A DNA stretch of 64,000 nucleotides, taken from the NCBI RefSeq assembly GCF_900537065.1, contig NZ_UNRC01000006.1, positions 56,429 to 120,428 of the forward strand. The letters are read 5' to 3'. Below, one piece after another: positions 15,561 through 23,451 of this stretch (position 1 is its first letter; every line of letters starts with the position of its first letter). This stretch comes from Sphingorhabdus sp. Alg239-R122 (lineage in GTDB: Bacteria > Pseudomonadota > Alphaproteobacteria > Sphingomonadales > Sphingomonadaceae). The notes below the pieces were generated by a model. That model had not been told where the DNA came from. It did no database searches and saw only the letters and a program-made list of their open reading frames with translations. The translations under genes and the position numbers were made by a program.

Positions 15561-15610
15561 TCCGGCCACGTTGGTCAGAATCTCAGGACACGGAAAAACT
15601 GAAGAAAAAA

Positions 15611-15685
<75 letters not shown>

Positions 15686-15845
15686 CAACCATTTTATGCC
15701 TGCATATGCAGGAAATGTGCAGCCGGTGGTTCAGCTGGACAGAGGCGCCTAATGGTCAAGTGCCGCCTTTTTGTCAAGCCATATAGCAGGCACATGATGC
15801 ACTCTGCTTGCAATAGGCGACAAATTGCGGCAATTCGTGCGCGTT

Positions 15846-15983
15846 ATGGCGAAAAAAGACACTAAAGAAGAACGTGCCGCGCGGTTGGCAGAGAATCTGC
15901 GCGCCAATTTACGCCGCCGCAAGCAGCAGGCGCGTGAAAGCGGAGGCCAGGTGGTGCAAAATGAATCAGGTGAGGAAGAATAG
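15846..15983 (+). CDS. Small basic/acidic 45-aa protein
   Basis: ATG 15846 to TAG 15981. The sequence M-A-K-K-D-T-K-E-E-R-A-A-R-L-A-E-N-L-R is a strongly basic amphipathic helix (A-N-L-R-R-R-K-Q-Q-A-R) with an acidic tail E-S-G-E-E-E. I recall very similar short proteins in sphingomonads, but the function is unknown. It is convergent with the downstream thioesterase gene, only 3 nt apart. Codon pattern and composition look coding. Confidence 0.65.
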   Translation: MAKKDTKEERAARLAENLRANLRRRKQQARESGGQVVQNESGEEE

Positions 15984-15986
15984 TCC

Positions 15987-16445
15987 TTAGCCTTGATTCG
16001 GCTTTATCTTTTCAAACCCGGCAATGGCACCGCGAAACCTGTCTGGAACAGGCGCAGGGCGGCCTGATTCTTTCAGGAAATGGACATAGGTTGACGTAAC
16101 GACGCACAGCAGCTCGTCGCCGCGAAACATGGCTATCTGAAACACAAAGCTGCTATTGCCGATTTCCGCAACGCGTACGCCCATGTCAATCACGTCGTCC
16201 GCCTTGGCGGAACCGCGGAAATCAAGCGCGCTATGCCGTACCATGACATCTCCGTCCGGTCCGAAAAAGTTCACGCTTTCCCAGCCGCCATCGCCGCCCA
16301 GTTCGCGAAAATATTCGGTTACCGCAATATCGGCGAAAGTGAGGTAATGGCCGTTAAAGACCACATTTTGTATATCAACTTCGTGGTAGCGCACACGCTT
16401 GGGCGCAAATATCGCAAAGTCGCTGCGATCCGGACTATTTATCAT
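15987..16445 (-). CDS. Hot-dog fold acyl-CoA thioesterase (4HBT/YbgC type)
   Basis: 152 residues from ATG 16445, 4 nt after the stop of the M24 peptidase; an earlier in-frame ATG at 16511 lies inside that gene and is less likely. The signature R-V-R-Y-H-E-V-D-I-Q-N-V-V-F-N-G-H-Y-L (about 17-35) is the YbgC/4HBT active site, with D as the catalytic acid. It hydrolyses acyl-CoA thioesters in the cytoplasm. Close spacing suggests co-transcription with pepP. Confidence 0.87.
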   Translation of the reverse strand: MINSPDRSDFAIFAPKRVRYHEVDIQNVVFNGHYLTFADIAVTEYFRELGGDGGWESVNFFGPDGDVMVRHSALDFRGSAKADDVIDMGVRVAEIGNSSFVFQIAMFRGDELLCVVTSTYVHFLKESGRPAPVPDRFRGAIAGFEKIKPNQG

Positions 16446-16449
16446 GAAG

Positions 16450-18249
16450 CTATTCGGGCTGCGTGACAGGTGCGCAGGCGGCTTCGAGCCATTCCCGTGC
16501 ATCACCCTCAAGCCGTGGCCCCACGATTTTCATGACCTTGGCGTGATAATCGTTCAGCCATGCCAGTTCTGTGTCTGACAGCATGGATGCATCAACCAAA
16601 TTACGGTCAATCGGCGCGAATGTGAGCGTTTCAAAACCCATCATCTCTTGCTCTGCCCCCTCTATTGAACGACTTTCGACCAGCACCAGATTTTCGATGC
16701 GGATGCCATATTCATTTGCCTTGTAATATCCAGGTTCATTGGAACAGATCATGCCTGGGCGCAGTGGCTCGCTCATGCCGCCAAAGCTGGCGATACGCTG
16801 CGGGCCTTCATGCACGGCCAGATAGCTGCCGACACCGTGTCCGGTGCCATGCGCATAATCGACGCCGTCCGCCCATAGATACTGCCGGGCCAACGCGTCG
16901 AGCTGCCCGCCTGTAGTGCCTTTCGGGAAAACGGCACGGTCAAGCGCGATATGACCCTTGAGCACCTGTGTGAAACGCCGCCGCATCTCGCCCGTTGGTT
17001 CGCCGACAATCATGGTGCGCGTAACATCGGTGGTGCCGTCCAGATATTGTCCGCCGCTGTCGACCAGATACATGGAATTCATGGTGATCGGCTTGTTGGT
17101 TTCCTCTGACACCTTGTAGTGGCACAGCGCACCATTGGACGAAGCGCCCGATATGGTGTCAAAACTCAGATCCTTGAGCGCCGGACTTTCTTCACGAAAT
17201 TCCTGCAGCTTGGCGGCGACAGACAGCTCGTCATGGCTGCCCCCGGGCGCTGCAACAGAAAACCAGTGCAGGAACCGTGAAAGTGCGGCGCCATCGCGCG
17301 CCTGAGCAGCACGGTGACCGGAGGTTTCGGCCTCATTCTTGATCGCTTTGGCGAGCACAGTGGGGTCGCGGCGACGGGTGATTTTCGCTTCTACTGCACG
17401 CAACCGTTCGAATATCGCGGCAGCGGCACGTTCGGGATCAACGCCAACCTTCTTGCCTTTCAGCATTTCCAGTTCTGCTTCAAAAGCATCATATTCGTGC
17501 AGGCTCACCTGATTGCCCAGATGGGCGCGTACATCATCGGTCAGTTTTTCTGGTGACACAAACAGGTCGGCATGTCCGTCACTATGTACAATCGCATGGG
17601 CAAGCGAAACCGGTGTGTGAGTGATATCCTTACCGCGTATGTTGAACAGCCACGCCACCGAATCAAGCGCATTGACCACGGTTGCATCCAGCCCTTCGGA
17701 CTTCAGCCAGCCTGCAACCTCGTCACGCTTGTCCTCGGCGGACTTGCCAGCATATTCCAATGGATGAACAGTGAGCTGCTCTGGTGAGTGGGCAGGCTGA
17801 TCGCCCCAGATGGCATCTATCGGGTTGCTGCCCGTAGCGACGGCTTCTGCGCCCTTGAATTTGAGCTTGCGCGCCAGGTCTTTTGCCCAGTCGTCAGTGT
17901 GCAGCCATGCATCATAGCCGATTTTTTGACCCTGCCCGGTATTTTCCTTCAGCCAGTCGAGCATCGACTGGTCATAAGTGCCGATATAGTCATAAAATTG
18001 CCCGTCCACCTGATCGCGTACCTGAATGGTATAGCGCCCATCGGTAAAGATGGCGGCTTTGTCGAGCATAACGACTGCGCTGCCCGCGCTGCCCTTGAAT
18101 CCTGTCAGCCATTCGAGTCGCTGGGCGTAACTGCCGACATATTCACTCATATGCTCGTCACTGATAGGGATGATAAACCCGTCCAGACCTTCGGTTTTCA
18201 GCTTGTCGCGGAGCGCGGACAGACGGGCTTCATAAGTGGACATCAACAT
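16450..18249 (-). CDS. pepP: Xaa-Pro aminopeptidase, M24B family
   Basis: 599 residues, the long three-domain form. Two creatinase-like N-terminal domains (starting R-L-S-A-L-R-D-K-L) precede the pita-bread catalytic domain, where the metal ligands are visible: D-S-G-G-Q-Y and D-G-T-T-D-V-T-R-T, H-G-T-G-H-G-V-G, the S-N-E-P-G-Y-Y glutamate and the final E-N-L-V-L-V-E. It removes an N-terminal residue preceding proline using two metal ions. ATG 18249 is preferred over ATG 18243 because AAAGG lies 7 nt upstream. Divergent from the S9 oligopeptidase gene, also proline-directed. Confidence 0.95.
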   Translation of the reverse strand: MLMSTYEARLSALRDKLKTEGLDGFIIPISDEHMSEYVGSYAQRLEWLTGFKGSAGSAVVMLDKAAIFTDGRYTIQVRDQVDGQFYDYIGTYDQSMLDWLKENTGQGQKIGYDAWLHTDDWAKDLARKLKFKGAEAVATGSNPIDAIWGDQPAHSPEQLTVHPLEYAGKSAEDKRDEVAGWLKSEGLDATVVNALDSVAWLFNIRGKDITHTPVSLAHAIVHSDGHADLFVSPEKLTDDVRAHLGNQVSLHEYDAFEAELEMLKGKKVGVDPERAAAAIFERLRAVEAKITRRRDPTVLAKAIKNEAETSGHRAAQARDGAALSRFLHWFSVAAPGGSHDELSVAAKLQEFREESPALKDLSFDTISGASSNGALCHYKVSEETNKPITMNSMYLVDSGGQYLDGTTDVTRTMIVGEPTGEMRRRFTQVLKGHIALDRAVFPKGTTGGQLDALARQYLWADGVDYAHGTGHGVGSYLAVHEGPQRIASFGGMSEPLRPGMICSNEPGYYKANEYGIRIENLVLVESRSIEGAEQEMMGFETLTFAPIDRNLVDASMLSDTELAWLNDYHAKVMKIVGPRLEGDAREWLEAACAPVTQPE

Positions 18250-18374
18250 GGCGGACCTTTCAAATATCTTGAATTAAGCTGCTGTCCTCTACATAGGTTG
18301 TATCGTGGGATTTTGCCACCGCGATAATGCCGCGGGGCAAAATTCTGAACTGCCGGATATGAGGAGCCTGTCAT

Positions 18375-20522
18375 ATGAAAATCTCTTTCATCGCCCTGAG
18401 CGCTGCGGCGGCCCTTTTGCTTACCCCCCAAACCATTTCAGCCGAGGAAAATATGACTGCAAAACAGATCACACCGCCGGTCGCGGAACAGCGCCCGTAT
18501 AGTTATGAACGGCACGGCATCACGGTGGAGGATCCCTATTTCTGGCTGAAGGATCAAAGCTATCCCAAAGTGGATGATGAAGATGTGCTCGATTACCTCA
18601 AAGCCGAAAACACCTATTTCGATGCGCAGATGAAAGGGCAGGAAGACCTTGTCGAAACGCTGTTCGAGGAGATGAAGGGGCGGATCAAGGAAGATGACAG
18701 TTCTGTCCCGCAAAAGGATGGCGATTGGCTGTACTGGGTCGAGTATGACAAGGGCGCACAGTATAAGAAATGGTACCGCAAACCTGTTACGGGCGGTGAC
18801 AAAGTCCTTATCCTTGATGAGACAGAACTGGCCAAGGGCAGGGAATATTTCCGGCTTGGCAGTTTTTCGGTCAGTCCGAATGGCAAGCTGCTGGCTTATT
18901 CGCTTGATGACAGCGGTTCCGAACGCTTTGATGCGCGGATTAAAAACCTGGAAACCGGTGATTTGCTGGAAGATACGATCCCCGGCACGCTGTCCAGCCT
19001 GGTCTGGTCGAGCGATTCCAAGTCGCTGGTTTATGGCCTTGCCAATGAAAACTGGCGTACTGACAATGCGCGGCTGCACGTTATTGGTACGCCGTTTGAA
19101 AGCGATATTGAGCTATATAAAGAAGAAGACGAGGGATACCGTGTCGGCGTTGGTTTGACGTCATCGGAAAAATATCTGGTAATTGCTACAGGCGACAATG
19201 AAACCAGCGAAGTGCGGCTGGTGGATGCCGCCAATCCGGCGGGCGAACAAATCCTTGTCAAGCCGCGCAAGAAAGGCGTGGAATATTCGGTCGATGAACA
19301 TGACGGCACGCTCTATATCCACACCAATGACAACCATATCAATTTCCGCCTCGCCACCGCCAGCATGGACGTGCCAGGCGAGTGGACGACTTTAATTGCG
19401 GGCAGCGACGCGTTCTACATGACTGATGTGGAGGCCTATAGGGATTTCTATGTCGTGGAAGGGCGCGAAAATGGCCTCGACCAGATTCAGGTGCGCTATT
19501 ATGACGATACTGCGCGGGTGGAGATGGTCGCATTTCCCGAAGCCAGCTATAATGCAGGTCTGTCGAATAACCCGGAATATGACACCAAAAAACTGCGTAT
19601 TTCCTATGAATCGATGGTCACGCCAGACACGGTCTATGACTATGATGTTGCGGAAAAATCGCTGGAAACACTGAAAGTACAGGAAATTCCGTCTGGTTAT
19701 GACGCGAGCCAGTACCGCACCGAACGTGTGACGATCAAGGCGCGCGATGGGGTGATGGTGCCCGCATCGCTTGTTTATCACAAGGATACGCCGCGTGATG
19801 GCAGTGCGCCGCTGCATCTCTATGCATATGGTGCCTATGGCTATGCCATACCGCCCATTTTTTCGACCACGCGGCTGTCGCTGGTGGATCGCGGGTTTAT
19901 CTATGCCATTGCACATGTCCGCGGCGGTGATGATTTGGGCCGGCAATGGTATCTTGACGGTAAACTGAAGAAGCGTACCAATACCTTTAATGACTTTGTT
20001 GATGTGGCGCGCGGGCTTGCCGCGAATAACTATACATCGCTTGGCAAGGTCACGGCATCGGGCGGCAGCGCGGGCGGTGAGCTAATGGGCGCAATCGTCA
20101 ATAGCGACCCCGAAATCTGGGGCGCGGTGGCGGCGCATGTGCCGTTTGTCGATGTGCTGAGCACCATGCTTGACGAAAGCCTGCCACTGACACCGGGTGA
20201 ATGGCCCGAATGGGGCAATCCGATTGCCGACAAGGACGCGTTCCTGCTGCTGCAGAGCTATTCGCCCTATGACAATGTCAGCGCGCAGGATTATCCGCCG
20301 CTGCTTATCACCGGCGGCCTGAATGACCCGCGCGTCACCTATTGGGAGCCCGCCAAATGGGCGGCGCGCCTGCGCGCAACCAAGACAGATGACAATGTGC
20401 TGCTCCTTAAAACCAATATGGGCGCAGGCCATGGCGGCAAGTCGGGACGTTTTGACAGCCTGCGTGAAACGGCGGAAGAGTTCGCGTTCCTGCTCTGGCA
20501 GATGGGCATGGCGGAGGATTGA
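18375..20522 (+). CDS. ptrB: S9 prolyl oligopeptidase family protease (oligopeptidase B-like), secreted
   Basis: 715 residues. A signal peptide (about 1-23, ending T-I-S-A-E-E) sends it to the periplasm. An N-terminal beta-propeller (about 50-430) caps the alpha/beta hydrolase domain: Ser565 in G-G-S-A-G-G-E, Asp in G-G-L-N-D-P-R-V-T-Y-W-E-P, His in G-A-G-H-G-G-K-S-G-R-F. These loops fit oligopeptidase B more than prolyl endopeptidase, so specificity is probably after basic residues, though this is inferred. It overlaps the next gene by one base (TGATG), implying a shared operon with the gluzincin. Confidence 0.93.
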   Translation: MKISFIALSAAAALLLTPQTISAEENMTAKQITPPVAEQRPYSYERHGITVEDPYFWLKDQSYPKVDDEDVLDYLKAENTYFDAQMKGQEDLVETLFEEMKGRIKEDDSSVPQKDGDWLYWVEYDKGAQYKKWYRKPVTGGDKVLILDETELAKGREYFRLGSFSVSPNGKLLAYSLDDSGSERFDARIKNLETGDLLEDTIPGTLSSLVWSSDSKSLVYGLANENWRTDNARLHVIGTPFESDIELYKEEDEGYRVGVGLTSSEKYLVIATGDNETSEVRLVDAANPAGEQILVKPRKKGVEYSVDEHDGTLYIHTNDNHINFRLATASMDVPGEWTTLIAGSDAFYMTDVEAYRDFYVVEGRENGLDQIQVRYYDDTARVEMVAFPEASYNAGLSNNPEYDTKKLRISYESMVTPDTVYDYDVAEKSLETLKVQEIPSGYDASQYRTERVTIKARDGVMVPASLVYHKDTPRDGSAPLHLYAYGAYGYAIPPIFSTTRLSLVDRGFIYAIAHVRGGDDLGRQWYLDGKLKKRTNTFNDFVDVARGLAANNYTSLGKVTASGGSAGGELMGAIVNSDPEIWGAVAAHVPFVDVLSTMLDESLPLTPGEWPEWGNPIADKDAFLLLQSYSPYDNVSAQDYPPLLITGGLNDPRVTYWEPAKWAARLRATKTDDNVLLLKTNMGAGHGGKSGRFDSLRETAEEFAFLLWQMGMAED

Positions 20523-21898
20523 TGCAGAAAATAGCGATATGTCTGTGTGTCATTGTCGCTGTTTTCTTTCAGAGCAGTGCGGCATCAGCGCAGGAAGTAC
20601 GCGTTGAGGTAGTCCGCGACGGTAATGAATGGACCGCGACTTATCGCTTTGCACGGTCCAGTCCTGGCTGGGCGCTGATCCGTTCCAATCCCGCACGCAA
20701 GACAGGACGCAGCTGGCGACTGGATAGCTGGTTGGTAGAAACGCCAGGTGTAACACTGGCGCGGTTTGATGGGCGCGACCTATTGATCGCGGACAAGGGA
20801 CATGTTCCCCGAACCGTGCAGGTGCGCTTTACACCTTATGCAGATGATATACTCGCGGGATATGACCCGGCACTTGCCTTTAGCACGGGTGCGGTTGCGC
20901 TCTTTACGGGACAATTCGACGCCATGCCCTGGTCCGCCGAAAACGGTGTGGATATACAAAAGGCGCAAAATGCACAGGTCATATTGCGCGATCGCCGCGG
21001 GAAGGTGCTGTTTGATGGTGCCAGGCACCATATGGCTGTTACCAATGGCCGTGCAGGCTATGCCGTATTCGGGAATGCCGATATTCTGGAAACGGAATAT
21101 CTGGCTACGTTGATTGATCCCGATTTGCCGGACTGGCTATCGGCAGAACTGCTCAGATATATCCCGGCAACACTGGAGTTTTACACAGAGCGGTTGGGCA
21201 GCGCCAAAAAGGATGGCAAGCCCACTATTATGGTAAGCTGGAAAGGAGCCACACCGGGCCTGTCCAGCCTGGGCGGCAGCGTATTGCCGAATATGGTGGC
21301 GATGGTCATGGAAGGCAGTGCCCTGTCCGACAATAGCGACAAGGCACTGGATAATGCCAGGTGGTTTATCGCGCATGAATCTGCTCATTTCTGGCTGGGC
21401 CAGACAGTCGGCTATCAAAAACGCGCGGACATGTGGATGACCGAAGGCGGCGCTGACCTGATGGCTATCCGTGCGGTGGCAAGCATCAACCCGGATTTCG
21501 ACGTACGCGGTGAATTGCAGCGCGAGCTGGATGACTGTGTTAAGTTTACCAGGAACAAGCCTTTGGGTGAGGCTGACAAGCGCAATGAATTTCGTGCATT
21601 TTATGCATGCGGTGCAATATTCGGGATGATAGCTGAAGCAGCTGCGCAGAAAAAGGGAGGTGACTTTTTCACCTTCTGGAACAGCCTTGTTGCCGCGAAC
21701 AGAAAAGATGGCATAGTGACGCGCAGGGAATGGCTTGCCGCTCTCGACAGGATTGCCGGGAACACAGCATTTTCAGCCGATATCCGCACGCTTCTCGACA
21801 CATCCCAGGATGATCCGGGTGCGGTGATCGAAGCCATGTTGAAACGCGCCGGCATCCTGATATTACGCGATAATGATGGAAGGTTGATACTTTCGTGA
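20522..21898 (+). CDS. Secreted M1-like gluzincin metallopeptidase homologue
   Basis: 458 residues with a signal peptide (M-Q-K-I-A-I-C-L-C ... A-S-A-Q-E). Zinc motif H285-E286-S-A-H289 and the third ligand E308 in T-E-G-G-A-D give HExxH-x18-E, the exact spacing of M1 aminopeptidases. The usual GxMEN exopeptidase motif is not evident; instead the region before the zinc site reads P-G-L-S-S-L-G-G-S-V-L-P-N-M, so substrate recognition may differ. The start overlaps the S9 gene stop; the thioesterase gene overlaps its end by GTGA. Likely a periplasmic zinc peptidase. Confidence 0.78.
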   Translation: MQKIAICLCVIVAVFFQSSAASAQEVRVEVVRDGNEWTATYRFARSSPGWALIRSNPARKTGRSWRLDSWLVETPGVTLARFDGRDLLIADKGHVPRTVQVRFTPYADDILAGYDPALAFSTGAVALFTGQFDAMPWSAENGVDIQKAQNAQVILRDRRGKVLFDGARHHMAVTNGRAGYAVFGNADILETEYLATLIDPDLPDWLSAELLRYIPATLEFYTERLGSAKKDGKPTIMVSWKGATPGLSSLGGSVLPNMVAMVMEGSALSDNSDKALDNARWFIAHESAHFWLGQTVGYQKRADMWMTEGGADLMAIRAVASINPDFDVRGELQRELDDCVKFTRNKPLGEADKRNEFRAFYACGAIFGMIAEAAAQKKGGDFFTFWNSLVAANRKDGIVTRREWLAALDRIAGNTAFSADIRTLLDTSQDDPGAVIEAMLKRAGILILRDNDGRLILS

Positions 21899-22299
21899 CA
21901 CAGGCTTTTGAAAAACCCTTTACCGCCACACCGGCCCATATCGATGAGCTTGGCCATGTGAATAACGCGGTGTGGGTGCAGTGGATTCAGGATATGGCGA
22001 CTGCACACTGGCAGGCGGCGGCGGATCCGGCGCATGTGGATGCCTATATCTGGGTCGTGATCCGGCATGAAATTGATTATAAAGGCAATATTGCCGAGGG
22101 AGAGCAGGTCACGGGCCGTACATGGATACCTGGTGAACCCAAAGGTGCGCGTTTTGCTCGTAATGTCGAATTTGTCGGTGATGGTGGCAAAATCAAAGTG
22201 CAGGCGCTGACATGGTGGGCGATGATTGATCGGCAATCACAGCGGCCCGTACGCGTGACGCCGGAAATCGCTGCACCGTTTCTGTCAAAAAACTTCTAA
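21895..22299 (+). CDS. Acyl-CoA thioesterase, 4HBT family
   Basis: 134 residues starting at GTG 21895, which overlaps the preceding TGA by 4 nt, so translation is coupled. The motif T-P-A-H-I-D-E-L-G-H-V-N-N-A-V-W (about 11-26) is the hot-dog fold active site. It hydrolyses an acyl-CoA in the cytoplasm; the substrate is unknown. It ends the peptidase operon; the arsR operator begins 19 nt beyond its stop. Confidence 0.9.
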   Translation: MTQAFEKPFTATPAHIDELGHVNNAVWVQWIQDMATAHWQAAADPAHVDAYIWVVIRHEIDYKGNIAEGEQVTGRTWIPGEPKGARFARNVEFVGDGGKIKVQALTWWAMIDRQSQRPVRVTPEIAAPFLSKNF

Positions 22300-22317
22300 A
22301 GACCGGCTTCCGGTAAC

Positions 22318-22377
22318 ATTTCCAATATTATCGAAATATAAATTGACTCCGTCCTTCATTTCGATAATATTGGAAAT
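22318..22377. promoter_or_regulatory. arsR promoter with 20-bp inverted-repeat operator
   Basis: Two exactly complementary 20-bp arms (22318-22337 and 22358-22377) surround a 20-nt centre. TTGACT (22343-22348) and TAATAT (22365-22370), 16 nt apart, form a sigma-70 type promoter whose -10 lies inside the right arm. ArsR bound to the arms would block RNA polymerase. Confidence 0.8.
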
Positions 22378-22386
22378 ATAGAAATT

Positions 22387-22728
22387 ATGGAGTCGGGTAT
22401 GAATGAAACTGGAGCTGTGAGTGCACTGTCATCATTGGCGCAGGAGCACAGGTTAAAAATTTTTCGGTTATTGGTTCAGGCCGGGCCCGATGGGTCGTAT
22501 GCGGGTGCAATAGCAGATCGTCTGAAAGTTCCGGCAAGCTCGCTATCGTTTCACTTGGCGCATTTAACGCGTTCAGGACTTATCAGTCAGGAACGACAAT
22601 CCCGGCAACTGATCTACCGCGCCGAATTCGCCCGTATGAACGAGTTGCTGAATTATCTGATGCTAAATTGCTGTCAGGATTCTGCCTGTACCCCTGACTC
22701 TGTCACCACCGAAGGAGCACACTCATGA
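22387..22728 (+). CDS. arsR: ArsR-family arsenic-responsive repressor
   Basis: 113 residues from ATG 22387 (an internal ATG at 22399 is possible). Winged-helix core with V-P-A-S-S-L-S-F-H-L-A-H-L-T-R-S-G-L. The C-terminus carries C95-C96-Q-D-S-A-C101, the arrangement of As(III)-binding thiols near the C-terminus seen in ArsR of the Acidithiobacillus type. It would release the inverted-repeat operator on binding arsenite or an organoarsenical. Overlaps the next gene by ATGA. Confidence 0.9.
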   Translation: MESGMNETGAVSALSSLAQEHRLKIFRLLVQAGPDGSYAGAIADRLKVPASSLSFHLAHLTRSGLISQERQSRQLIYRAEFARMNELLNYLMLNCCQDSACTPDSVTTEGAHS

Positions 22729-23165
22729 AACGTATACACATCCATTTATCTGTAAAAAACATCGAAAAGTCTGTGGCTTTTTATAGCAAGCTATTTGGCC
22801 AGGAGCCAACCATGATCAAAAATGATTACGCTAAATGGATGCTGGATGATCCGCGTGTCAATTTTGCGATGTCGAGCCATTGCGGTACGGAGCGCGGTGT
22901 TGAGCATATTGGTATCCAGTCGGAAAATGCGGAAGAGCTTGCTGATGTATATGGACGGTTGAAAGAGGCGGGGCAGCCTGTGCTTGATGAAGGTGAGGTG
23001 ACATGCTGCTATGCGCAGTCAGAGAAAAACTGGACCAGCGATCCCGACGGTGTTGTGTGGGAAGCGTTCCTGAGTTCAGGCGAAGCCACTCATTATGGCG
23101 ACCGGATAGATGCCGAACAGGTAAAGACCGCTAAACCGCCTCGCAAGGAATGCTGCGCGCCTTAA
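22725..23165 (+). CDS. arsI: ArsI/CadI-type vicinal-oxygen-chelate dioxygenase (C-As lyase)
   Basis: 146 residues, VOC fold. It has the vicinal Cys pair C94-C95 in E-V-T-C-C-Y-A-Q and putative iron ligands His5 or His7, His61 (G-V-E-H-I-G) and Glu113 (V-V-W-E-A-F), matching the layout described for ArsI. It is predicted to cleave the carbon-arsenic bond of trivalent methyl- or aromatic arsenicals with O2. It also has a C-terminal C-C-A-P. Only arsR accompanies it; no pump or reductase gene is adjacent. The stop overlaps the convergent membrane-protein gene by 4 nt. Confidence 0.9.
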   Translation: MKRIHIHLSVKNIEKSVAFYSKLFGQEPTMIKNDYAKWMLDDPRVNFAMSSHCGTERGVEHIGIQSENAEELADVYGRLKEAGQPVLDEGEVTCCYAQSEKNWTSDPDGVVWEAFLSSGEATHYGDRIDAEQVKTAKPPRKECCAP

Positions 23166-23446
23166 CGTTTATGGCGCCGTGCTTCCAGAAAACGGCCAAA
23201 CCCAAATCCAGCGATGAAAACGCCGCCATATACCGCGAATAACGTCACATAGATTTTGAGCAGCGCGGCAACATCAAAGCCTGTACCGCCTGATGAGAAG
23301 CCTCCCCATATCGCCTCGGCCATATAACCGCTGCCCAGCAGTGTCATCAGCATGGCAATGGCAGCAATACCAGCAAAATGAATGGATTTCAGCTCAGGCA
23401 ATTGCGTGGCTGCGCCGAAAATAATGACAAGAACGAACAGGTCCAT
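23162..23446 (-). CDS. Small inner-membrane protein of unknown function
   Basis: 94 residues with three hydrophobic helices (about 1-15, 22-43 and 62-84) and a basic C-terminal tail R-F-L-E-A-R-R-H-K-R in the cytoplasm. No family is recognised. It starts 5 nt after the fadD stop on the same strand, so it is probably co-transcribed with the acyl-CoA ligase. Confidence 0.65.
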   Translation of the reverse strand: MDLFVLVIIFGAATQLPELKSIHFAGIAAIAMLMTLLGSGYMAEAIWGGFSSGGTGFDVAALLKIYVTLFAVYGGVFIAGFGFGRFLEARRHKR

Positions 23447-23451
23447 TGGCC

